The notes below the pieces were generated by a model that was given only the letters and a program-made list of their open reading frames with translations, made no database searches and was not told the DNA's origin. Of a DNA stretch of 64,000 nt, positions 1 through 8,111 are shown piece by piece. Origin of the DNA: Spinactinospora alkalitolerans (GTDB lineage: Bacteria; Actinomycetota; Actinomycetes; Streptosporangiales; Streptosporangiaceae). Position 1 is the first letter of the stretch. Each line of letters begins with the position of its first letter. The stretch spans positions 3,534,001 through 3,598,000 of the forward strand of contig NZ_JACCCC010000001.1 in NCBI RefSeq assembly GCF_013408795.1. The letters run 5' to 3'. Position numbers and translations under genes: made by a program.

Positions 1-32
1 GTTCTCCTGCTCACTTCGCGGACAGGCGAACC

Positions 33-1268
33 TCAATCGGAAGACGCACCTGTTGGGAAAACCATTTCACCAGGCTCCTCCGCTGCAATCAGTTTCCGTT
101 TCTTCGGCTGAGCAACGAGGATGAGCAGGAGCGAGACAACGACTACGGGGATTCCGATGATCACTAAGGCACCAAATCCGCCCGTGGCTTCCACGACCCG
201 GCCCGCCATGAGCGGGCCGAGGGCCAGCCCGCCGCCGATGGCCAAGTTGGCCAGATTGGTGGCCCGGCCGAGAGGGTCCAGGTCTGCCAGCGTGGACATG
301 AGAAAGGGCAGGGTCCACGGCCAGGCGAACTTGAGGATTGCAGCCGCTGCCCCGAAGCGCAGAGCGTTGTCGACTCCGAACAGGAGTGTAATGGACAGGG
401 CCATCGCGCAATATCCGCCAAGGAGGCTGATCCGGCGATTAATGGACCCTCCAACCATCGTCGCACCAAAGGAGCCCACTACGCCGATGATCGTCGCGGT
501 GGACAGGATCCGGCTGGACGTCTCAGGCGCGATTCCCGCCGCTTCAGCAAACCCTCCCATGAAGGTCCAGACGGAAATCAGCGCTACGTAGAACAGCAGG
601 CACGCCACCAACGCAGCGACCACCTTCGCGATGTTCGGATTCTGCGCGTCGCCCATCGGCCCATCCTCCATTGAACGTGTCAACGGTCGCATGGGAAGGA
701 AGCGGATCAGCGGGAGCGACAATGCCATCAGGACAGCCATGAACAAGTAGAAAGCCCCGACGCCGAAGGCCCCGAAGAGCGGAGGAAGGACGGCCAGCCC
801 GACAGCACCCAAGGCGATCTGCCCAACGGCCCACCAACCGAAGACGCGGTCGCGGTTCCGGGCCTGGGCGGCCAAGGACATGGTGAGGACCATCAGAGAA
901 CCGCCTGCGAAGGAGGTGACAGCGCGAACCAGCACCAAGGTCTCGAAGCCGGCGACGAAGGCAGAGACGACACTTCCCACAGTGAAGACCAGGCCGAACG
1001 CCAGGGCAGCCATCCGAAGGTTTGCCTTCCTGATCCAGTAGAGAGCAGGGAGAGAGGCAATGCTCGTGGCGCCGAGTTCCACAGCGAACAGATCCCCGGT
1101 CTGGGTCGGGCTCAGCCCCAGCTGCAGCTGCAACTGGGTTGCGACCGCAGGAGCCACGAGCAGCACCGACGCTGCGAGGGCGGAGAAGGAGACGATCAGT
1201 GCTGTCCGTCCCCTCGCATTCGGGTCTTCGCTCCGCACTTCAATGGCGGGGGCATTAGCTCGACGCAT
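33..1268 (-). CDS. MFS transporter
   Basis: A 411-residue, strongly hydrophobic protein with about twelve membrane segments and a short hydrophilic break near residue 200, the usual layout of a major facilitator protein. The start is supported by AAGGAGACC just before the ATG. The amidohydrolase gene lies 157 bp upstream on the same strand, so this may export or import the substrate or product of that enzyme. The substrate cannot be read from the sequence. Family assignment is sound; specificity is unknown. Confidence 0.85.
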   Translation of the reverse strand: MRRANAPAIEVRSEDPNARGRTALIVSFSALAASVLLVAPAVATQLQLQLGLSPTQTGDLFAVELGATSIASLPALYWIRKANLRMAALAFGLVFTVGSVVSAFVAGFETLVLVRAVTSFAGGSLMVLTMSLAAQARNRDRVFGWWAVGQIALGAVGLAVLPPLFGAFGVGAFYLFMAVLMALSLPLIRFLPMRPLTRSMEDGPMGDAQNPNIAKVVAALVACLLFYVALISVWTFMGGFAEAAGIAPETSSRILSTATIIGVVGSFGATMVGGSINRRISLLGGYCAMALSITLLFGVDNALRFGAAAAILKFAWPWTLPFLMSTLADLDPLGRATNLANLAIGGGLALGPLMAGRVVEATGGFGALVIIGIPVVVVSLLLILVAQPKKRKLIAAEEPGEMVFPTGASSD

Positions 1269-1425
1269 CAGGGTCTCCTTATCTCAAGGCCGCTCCCCTG
1301 TTTCAGGGCGAAAGGGCCCAACCCGGAGATGGGCGTAGGCTGCGCTGTCAGCGCATGGGAGTTTGGTGAGGTCACCCACCGGCCGTGAACCGGAATGGTT
1401 CAGAACCTCACGCCGTGGGAGTCAG

Positions 1426-3048
1426 CTACCGTTCGTGAACCAGTCGACCGTCGACGTAGGTGCGGTCGACCGTCATCGAGCGCAGGTCGTCGGTTGGACA
1501 GGTGAGGGGATCGCGGTCGAGGACGAGGATGTTGGCGCGTTTGTCGACCTCGATGCTGCCCTCTTCGCCGGCTCGCCCGGAGGAGTGTGCGGGGTGGATG
1601 GTGTAGGCCCGTAGTGCTTCGGCTGCGGTGACGGCTTCGGTGGGTTCGTTCGGGGCGCCGGTGTAGTGGCGGCGGGCGATGGCGTTCCACATGATCTCGG
1701 CTGGGGAGAAGGTGCCGCAGGGATGGTCAGAGGCAAAGCTGACGCGGACACCGGCATCGATCATGCTCCGGACGGGGAGCACCCGCAGGTGGTCCTGTCC
1801 CCGACCGCGCCACTCGGTGAACATATCGCCATCGTGGTGGGCCAGGCCGGGGTTGGCGACCAGGTCGATACCGAGCGCGGCCATGCGAGGAGCCTGGGCG
1901 GGCTCGGCGACGAACGCATGCTCGAGTCGCAGGATGGCCTCGTCGCCGGCGTGCCTGCGGACGGCCTCGTAGGAGTCCATGACCATGCCGACCGCACGGT
2001 TGCCCATGGCGTGGATGGCGAGGTTGATGCCGAGTCTGCCGGCCTGCACGGCGAGTTCGTGGACCTCGTCCGCAGTGTAGAAGTTGGTCCCCACGTGGCG
2101 TGTGCAGCCGTCGTGGATCTGATCGATCGCGGCGCCGTCGGGGTAGGCACGGTCGACGAAGATTTTCATGCTGCCGCCGCGCAGCATCGGGCTGTCGCTG
2201 CGGTGAATGCGGTCGACGATGTCGGTGCGTGTGAGGTTCTGCTGGGAGAAGAAGTGGTCGCCACCGTGAAGTTGCTGCAGGGTCAGCGGCAGCCTCCGGG
2301 CCATATCCGCGCGGCGGTAGAGCTCGGCGGCCTTCGTGGTGACGCACGCGTCACCGATACCGGTGAGCCCGACGGCCAGGTACTGCCTGGCTTTGGCTTC
2401 CAGCAGTTCGATCGCCCTGTCCCAGTCGCGCTCGGCGTAGTCGTTCCACGAGGCGGAGAGCGGCAGATTCGCCGCGGCCTCGAGCAATGTGCCGGTGGGT
2501 ATGCTCTTGCCGTCGCGCTCGATCGCACCGCCCCACGGGTCGGGTGTGCACTGCGTGATTCCGACCGCCTCGAGCGCTGCGCTGTTGGCGTAGCCGGCGT
2601 GGCAGCTGGAGTCGACGAGCAGGAACGGGTTGTTCGGGGCGACCTCGTCCAGCTCGTATCGGGTCGGGTTGCGCAGTTGGCTGATCTTGGACATGTGAAA
2701 GCCGAAACCACGCACCCACTGTCCGGCCGGCATGCCCTTGCAGTGCGTTTCGATGACGGCGAGAACCTCGTCCAGCGTAGCCAACGGCGGCGTCGAGCAA
2801 TCCACCGAGTCCGGTTCGAACGCTGCGATGCTCATGTGGTTGTGCGCATCGATGAATCCCGGAACCACCGTCCGGCCGCCCGCGTCGAAGACCTCCGCAT
2901 CACGGATAGCCGCCGCCCGCACCTGCTCCTCCGTGCCTACCGCGGCGATGCGGCCGCCGCTGAGCAGAACCCCGTCATGAACCGAATCCCGTCCGTCGAC
3001 GGTGCGAACGACCGCGTTCTTGATCACTAAGTCCTGGCCCTGGATCAT
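1426..3048 (-). CDS. YtcJ-like amidohydrolase (amidohydrolase_3 family)
   Basis: About 540 residues. It opens with the composite-domain strand typical of amidohydrolases, followed by the metal-binding HxH motif GFIDAHNH (H69 and H71) and, near the C-terminus, the SDHP motif that supplies the late Asp ligand. The family hydrolyses C-N bonds of amides or cyclic imides with metal ions in a TIM barrel. The start at 3048 is chosen because GGAGGATTC lies directly upstream; an in-frame extension of 29 codons is possible but has no ribosome binding site. It precedes an MFS gene on the same strand and follows a LysR gene. The substrate is unknown. Confidence 0.85.
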   Translation of the reverse strand: MIQGQDLVIKNAVVRTVDGRDSVHDGVLLSGGRIAAVGTEEQVRAAAIRDAEVFDAGGRTVVPGFIDAHNHMSIAAFEPDSVDCSTPPLATLDEVLAVIETHCKGMPAGQWVRGFGFHMSKISQLRNPTRYELDEVAPNNPFLLVDSSCHAGYANSAALEAVGITQCTPDPWGGAIERDGKSIPTGTLLEAAANLPLSASWNDYAERDWDRAIELLEAKARQYLAVGLTGIGDACVTTKAAELYRRADMARRLPLTLQQLHGGDHFFSQQNLTRTDIVDRIHRSDSPMLRGGSMKIFVDRAYPDGAAIDQIHDGCTRHVGTNFYTADEVHELAVQAGRLGINLAIHAMGNRAVGMVMDSYEAVRRHAGDEAILRLEHAFVAEPAQAPRMAALGIDLVANPGLAHHDGDMFTEWRGRGQDHLRVLPVRSMIDAGVRVSFASDHPCGTFSPAEIMWNAIARRHYTGAPNEPTEAVTAAEALRAYTIHPAHSSGRAGEEGSIEVDKRANILVLDRDPLTCPTDDLRSMTVDRTYVDGRLVHER

Positions 3049-3567
3049 CACGAATCCTCCCCGCAAGCGTCGGAAATACCGCACGGACTCGCTGCCAATT
3101 CGCTTTGCATGTCCGCTCCGGCAGGCAATGAACAACGCTCTGCGGAGCCAACATTGGGCGACCTCTGCTGCCGCCTCATGCCGTGCTTTTCATCAGCACC
3201 ACCTCAGTCGAATGCGCCGAGCCGTGCGAGGTGGTGGTCCGTGGAACGGACTATGCGGGAACGCCGGAGAGCGGGGCAATGATCAGTTTGCGATAGAGCG
3301 ATCTCCTGCTGCGATCGGCAAGGCCGAGGCGCGAACGCAGCGTGACCCGACCTCAGCGAAGAGCAAGTCGACTCGGGTGCGAACCAGCCTGTGCACATCG
3401 CGATGAATGCGAGGGCGGCAGAGACCACGGCCACGGCAGCGGCCTACCGTTCTGCCTGGGTCTCGGGGCCACCGGCAATGTCGCGAGACCGATTCGCCAT
3501 GGCTTTGTGGACGTCCACAGCGTGGCCTCGGCTCCTTGTGCGAACACGTGCGCGATGCTCCGGCGTC
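3049..3567. other. Non-coding or unassigned stretch between amidohydrolase and LysR genes
   Basis: About 520 bp with no convincing gene. On the minus strand a 76-codon frame (3204-3434) begins with a hydrophobic helix, but it has no good ribosome binding site and its second half is composition-biased, so I do not call it. The promoter of the amidohydrolase gene should lie at the left end. Confidence 0.4.
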
Positions 3568-4491
3568 TCAGGCCGTTGCTGATCGAACAGCCTCGGGTAC
3601 CACGTCGAGGTGTCCGTCGATCGCGTGCTTGACCGCCAGGTGGAAGGCCTGCACGTGCGGGCGGGTGTCCTTCTGCCGAGTGGCAGCATTGATAGTGCTC
3701 GGCGTGGCGTCGGGCAGCGGCACGTAGGCGACACCGGAGTGCCGGAAAAGGCGGGCGGCTGTCTGTGGGAAGGTGTCCACCGCTCCGAGGCAGGAAATGG
3801 CCATCAGGCCTTCTCCCACCGATCGGACGTGGGTCGCTACTCGGCCTGGCTCACCACGGCGGTCATCGCAGGTCCAGTACGATGCCCAGCCGGCCGGTGC
3901 GCCGGTATCAGCGGCGGCGAACGGTTCATCCAGCAGGTCGTCCACCGACATGCTCTCCGCGTCCGCAAGCGGATGCTGCCGCGGGAGCACCGCCACTCGA
4001 GGCTCGGAGAAGATCGGCCGCAATGCGATCCGGTCGTCCTCGAAGGGAGCACGGACCACGGCCACGTCGACCTCCTCGGACACCAGCTTCTCGAGCTGGT
4101 CGACCATCGAAAGCTCGGTGAACTCGAGTCGGACATCCGGCCGCAACTCGCGGTAGAGGGACAGGATGATCGGCATCAACTCTCCGGCAGCCTCGGCGAA
4201 GGTGCCGACTCGCAGAACTTCTTGCTCCGGCATCGCCTGTGCCCTCGCCTCCGCTGCGGCGTCGGCCAGCTGCGTCAGCATCTGTTCGGCTCGCTCGACG
4301 AAGGCTGCGCCCGCGGGGGTCAGGGCGACGCGGTGGTGGCTTCGGTCGAACAGTCGGACACCGAGTTCGCGCTCCAGCCGGGCGACGTGGCCGCTGAACG
4401 CGGACTGGGCGATGTGCTCCAGCTGCGCGGCGCGACCGAAGTGCAACGTCTCAGCCAGACGCACGACATATCGGAGTTGGCGTACTTCCAC
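3568..4491 (-). CDS. LysR-type transcriptional regulator
   Basis: 307 residues. The N-terminal winged helix-turn-helix begins MEVRQLRYVVRLAETLHFGR and is followed by the linker helix and a periplasmic-binding-protein-like effector domain, the normal LysR length and order. The start is GTG with GGGAGTCGAT upstream. It is transcribed divergently from the APC permease gene (199-bp gap), the classical arrangement for a LysR protein and its target, and it may also act on the amidohydrolase and MFS genes on its own strand. The inducer is unknown. Confidence 0.9.
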   Translation of the reverse strand: MEVRQLRYVVRLAETLHFGRAAQLEHIAQSAFSGHVARLERELGVRLFDRSHHRVALTPAGAAFVERAEQMLTQLADAAAEARAQAMPEQEVLRVGTFAEAAGELMPIILSLYRELRPDVRLEFTELSMVDQLEKLVSEEVDVAVVRAPFEDDRIALRPIFSEPRVAVLPRQHPLADAESMSVDDLLDEPFAAADTGAPAGWASYWTCDDRRGEPGRVATHVRSVGEGLMAISCLGAVDTFPQTAARLFRHSGVAYVPLPDATPSTINAATRQKDTRPHVQAFHLAVKHAIDGHLDVVPEAVRSATA

Positions 4492-4690
4492 ATCGACTCC
4501 CTACCGCCGTAGGTCACGCCCACCTCCTGGGCGCGACCTCATGGCGCTGCGGTCGCGCCCGGTCTCGGTAATCGTGGCACACGATTGTCTGTTCTCGAAC
4601 TCGTCGTTGTCCAGCACTCAGAGGTCTCTTCATAGTCGTCAACACATGCGACGCCGTCCCGGTGACGGCAGACCCTCGAGAGGTGATGCG

Positions 4691-6187
4691 ATGAGTACCG
4701 AGCCTTCCAGACAGCTCAAGAAGTCGGCCGTGGGAACCTCCGGCATCGTCTTCTTCGTCGTGGCGGCCGCGGCACCACTGGGAGCCACGCTCGGAGCAGG
4801 CCCTGTCGTTTTCGCCGCGAACGGCCTCGGCGCACCCGGCATGTACCTGGTGGCAAGCGTCGTGCTCCTGCTCTTCGCGATTGGCTACGCCGCCATGAGT
4901 CGCCACGTCACGAGCGCCGGCGGATTCACCGCCTACATATCCCTGGGGCTCGGCAACCGAACGGGTCAGGCCTCAGCAGGGGTCGCCCTCTTCGCCTACA
5001 ACTGCATGCTGCTGGGGCTCGTCGGCCAGTTCGGTGTCTTCGCCCGGGATCTGGTCAGCCACTGGGGCTGGGACGTCTCCTGGCAGACACTCGCTGTCGT
5101 GGCACTGGCTCTCGTCGGGATCCTGGGCTATCTGGAGATCAACCTCTCCGCGAAGGTGCTCGGCGTTCTCATGCTGGCCGAGGTTCTGATCCTTCTCGTC
5201 TTCGACGCCGTGGTCATCGTCCGGGGCGGCGCCGACGGCCTCGATGGCAGTGCCTTCGTCCCCGGCAACGTGTTCTCCGGGGCTCCCGGCATTGCGCTGC
5301 TGTTCGCCTTCACTTGCTTCCTCGGCTTCGAGGCCACGACCATCTACGGCGAGGAGGCTCGAGACCCCCGCCGCACGGTTCCGCGTGCGACCTACGTGGC
5401 GGTGGTGCTGATCGGCCTCTTCTACACGGTCACGACCTGGGCGATCGGTCTGGCACACGGCTCGGACGTCAGGACCCGGGCGAGCGAGGACCCGGTCAAC
5501 TTCGTCACCGGAGTCAACACCGCCTTCGTCGGGCAGTTCGCCACCGACCTCATGCAGGTCCTCGTCGTCACGAGCGTGTTCGCGGTGCTGCTGGCCTTCC
5601 ACAACACGCTGACCAGGTACATGTTCTCGCTGGGCCGTGGAGGTCTGCTGTCGGTGCAGCTTGCCCGTACCCACCACCGCTTCCAGAGCCCGCACCGGGC
5701 CAGTGTGGTGCAGAGCGTGATCACTCTGATCATCCTGGCTGCCTTCATGGCTGCAGGTGTGGATCCGTTCGAGCAGCTGTTCGCGTGGTTCGTGGGTTTG
5801 GGGACATTGGCCGTCCTCGTGCTGCAGGCGGTGGTGACCGTCGCGGTCATCGCGTTCTTCCGCCGTCGTGGCGGGGGCCCTCTCTGGCAGACCCTGGTGG
5901 CGCCGCTGCTCGGCACGCTGGGTCTGTCGGTCGGGATCGTGCTCGCCATCATCAACTTCGATGTCCTCATCGGGATCAGTAGTGGCATGGCGTTCCTGCT
6001 TCCGTGGTTGATCCCCGGTGCTGCGCTTCTGACGCTCGCGGCAGCAAGCGTGGCGTCCCTTCGTGGGCGCACCGTGGACCTCGCTGCCTCTGCCACACCC
6101 GCAATCACTACGGCCCCGGAGACCGCTGGAGCCTGCAGCACCGAAGAAGGGAATCTCAATGATCGTGTCAAGCAGCCGAGGTGTTAG
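4691..6187 (+). CDS. APC-family amino acid/polyamine permease
   Basis: About 498 residues with twelve or so membrane helices. The N-terminal KKSAVGTSGIVFFVVAAAAP segment matches the first helix region of actinobacterial APC permeases (YfnA/Gab-P-like). The ATG at 4691 follows AGAGGTG; the upstream in-frame sequence is low-complexity and is not part of the protein. It is divergent from the LysR gene, so it is probably under its control and imports an amino acid or amine. Insertion-sequence debris begins within the last codons of its frame, so the extreme C-terminus or the downstream gene may have been altered. Confidence 0.88.
   Translation: MSTEPSRQLKKSAVGTSGIVFFVVAAAAPLGATLGAGPVVFAANGLGAPGMYLVASVVLLLFAIGYAAMSRHVTSAGGFTAYISLGLGNRTGQASAGVALFAYNCMLLGLVGQFGVFARDLVSHWGWDVSWQTLAVVALALVGILGYLEINLSAKVLGVLMLAEVLILLVFDAVVIVRGGADGLDGSAFVPGNVFSGAPGIALLFAFTCFLGFEATTIYGEEARDPRRTVPRATYVAVVLIGLFYTVTTWAIGLAHGSDVRTRASEDPVNFVTGVNTAFVGQFATDLMQVLVVTSVFAVLLAFHNTLTRYMFSLGRGGLLSVQLARTHHRFQSPHRASVVQSVITLIILAAFMAAGVDPFEQLFAWFVGLGTLAVLVLQAVVTVAVIAFFRRRGGGPLWQTLVAPLLGTLGLSVGIVLAIINFDVLIGISSGMAFLLPWLIPGAALLTLAAASVASLRGRTVDLAASATPAITTAPETAGACSTEEGNLNDRVKQPRC
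6160..6174 (+). pseudogene. Possible first codons of a gene destroyed by IS110 insertion
   Basis: GAAGGGAATCTCAATGATCG places a good ribosome binding site before an ATG at 6160 that overlaps the end of the permease frame. Only about five codons follow before sequence belonging to the inverted IS110 transposase begins near 6168. The simplest reading is that a gene coupled to the permease was interrupted here. This is inference from spacing only. Confidence 0.3.
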
Positions 6188-6785
6188 CGGGCGTAGGTGC
6201 GGTGGGTGTGAACAGGCGTCCGTCGCGCAGCAGGGCCCACAGGACGTCGATCAGGCGTCGGGCCAGGGCGAGTAGGGCTTGTTTATGCAGGCATCGTTCG
6301 CTGCGTTTGCGCTGGTAGAAGGTACGCGAGGGGCCGTCGGCGCGAATGCTGGACAGTGCGGCCATGTAGAACACCCGCCGCAGGCGGCGGTTGTAACGTT
6401 TCGGTCGGCGCAGGTTGCCACGCACCCGGCCGGAGTCTTGCGGTACGGGCACGAGTCCGGCGTAGGAAGCCAGTCGGCCCGAGGTGGCGAAGGCGGCCAG
6501 GTTGCCGCCGGTGGCCACGATGAACTCCGCGCCCAGGTGCGGGCCCACGCCGGGCAGGCTTTCGATGATCGGCGACTGCGGATGCTGGCGGAATCGGTCA
6601 GCGACCAGTCGGTCGGTGTCTTTGATCTCGCGGTCCAGCTCCAGCGACTGCCGCGCCAAGCGTGTGATCAGCCTGGCGGTGGTGGCTTCACCGGGCAGCG
6701 AGACCGTTTGGGCCGCTGCTGCCACGAGGGCTTTGTCCACGATGGAGCCGATGCTGGCCCGGTGGGCGCCCTGCTGGCGCAGCCC
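6168..6785 (-). pseudogene. IS110-family transposase, C-terminal fragment
   Basis: The C-terminal transposase_20 domain of IS110/IS116/IS902 elements is present: ESLPGVGPHLGAEFIVATGG, then the conserved serine-containing RLASYAGLVP segment and RRVFYMAAL. The N-terminal RuvC-like DEDD domain, normally about 150 to 200 residues, is missing. In-frame sequence upstream of the first GTG reads RQQGAHRASIGSIVDKA and belongs to the family, so homology extends to about 6785 and then stops. It abuts an IS1634-type fragment running the other way. It is not expected to be active. Confidence 0.85.
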
Positions 6786-7429
6786 GCCACGGCGACACCC
6801 GAGGGGGCAAGCGCACGAAGCGGACGGAGCCGGTCTGGAACCCCGAGGAATATCCGGGGCATTGGCGGGCGATTTGGGCCTACTCCCGCAAACGCGCCGT
6901 AAGGGATGGCAAGACGCTGACCGCGCAGGAGAACCGCGCCCGCGCCGTGATCGACGGTGACGCCCAGGTCAAGTCCACGAGATTCGTCAAGACCACCGCC
7001 GCCGGCCGAAAACTCGATGAGAAAGCCCTCGAGCGGGCACGGCGCCTGGTCGGACTCAAGGGGTATGTCACCAACATCCCCGCCGAAATCATGGCCCCGA
7101 CCGAGGTGATCAGCTCGTATCACGACCTGTGGCACGTCGAGCAGTCATTTCGGATGTCCAAGACAGACCTGCGCGCCCGGCCCATGTTCCACCGCACCCG
7201 CGACGCGATCGAAGCCCACCTCACCATCGTGTTCACCGCGCTGGCGATGTCCAGATACATGCAGGCCAAGACCGGATTCAGCATCCGCAAGATCATTCGC
7301 ACCCTACGTCCGGTGCTCGAGGTCGACGTCGACATCGGCGGCCACACCCACACCGCGACCGAACCACTGACCGACGACGCCCCTCACATCATCACCGCAA
7401 TCGATACCGGCAAATCAGTGGGTCACTAA
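6786..7429 (+). pseudogene. IS1634-family (IS4-like DDE) transposase, C-terminal fragment
   Basis: About 213 codons of open frame with no start at the left end. Segments VWNPEEYPGHWRAIWAYSRK, GYVTNIPAEIM and SSYHDLWHVEQSFRMSKTDL (the latter holding the final catalytic Glu region of DDE enzymes) and RPMFHRTRDAIEAHLTIVF are characteristic of IS1634 transposases. The N-terminal half, with the earlier catalytic Asp residues, is absent because the sequence changes to IS110-related DNA near 6786. Translation from the ATG at 6947 would give only 160 residues. This is a dead remnant. Confidence 0.8.
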
Positions 7430-8111
7430 AGAGGTCCAAGTCAGGACAGACGCGCTTTCCGTATGTAGTCAGGTGAGCACTTGGACGAGGATGGCAACCA
7501 TCCATTGCCAGAGGTGAACGCACGCCATGCCCTCCGCCCGGCGAGATGCGCGCCTCTGGAGCGGGTCTTCGATGTTCCCCACCCGCATCGATCCGTCCGA
7601 GAAGCGGTCGTTTCTCAGCTACCCGAACCGCAGCGAAGAACAACCGAGCACGATCTGGAGTCTGCACGCTCAGCCATCTATATGACAGAGCGCACCACCA
7701 AAAATCCGGTTCGGCTCCCGCCGGTCAACCTTGGACTTCTCACTGTGGTGGAGCGCATGTGCTCCGCTTGTGCTCGTAAGTTCCGCACCCGCCCGGCATA
7801 CGGCGGCACACACCGGCAGCAGAACACCCACACCGATGGACAAAACGGCACGAAACACCACGAGGACCCCCTGGACACCACCCCCGGAGGGGACTTTTAA
7901 TCCGCTGGGTCAAACGCCGAAGTCAGCTCTCGCCTCCGCTCTTCTCTCTGTCCCCGAGGGGCCAGGAGGGCCTGCCCCCTACCGGCCCGACCCTGCGGCA
8001 TTCGTCAGCATGTGTCCGGGAACCCGCCGGAAGTGTCCGGGACCGGCCGGTGTTGCGGAAGCGATATCTGCAACGGGTTCTACCGTGGCCGGGCGCCCCT
8101 AAGGTCATCCC
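7430..8111. other. Unassigned DNA between IS remnants and acylase gene
   Basis: About 680 bp. The composition is less GC-rich than the chromosome around it and resembles the IS-related DNA to the left. Several short frames exist (for example 7481-7900 on the plus strand, containing CSACARKFRTRPAYGGTHR), but none has a ribosome binding site or a family I recognise. The right end should hold the promoter of the acylase gene. Confidence 0.35.

Noticed and set aside
3204-3434. 76-codon minus-strand frame with a hydrophobic start
   Set aside because: No ribosome binding site, biased tail, no recognisable family.
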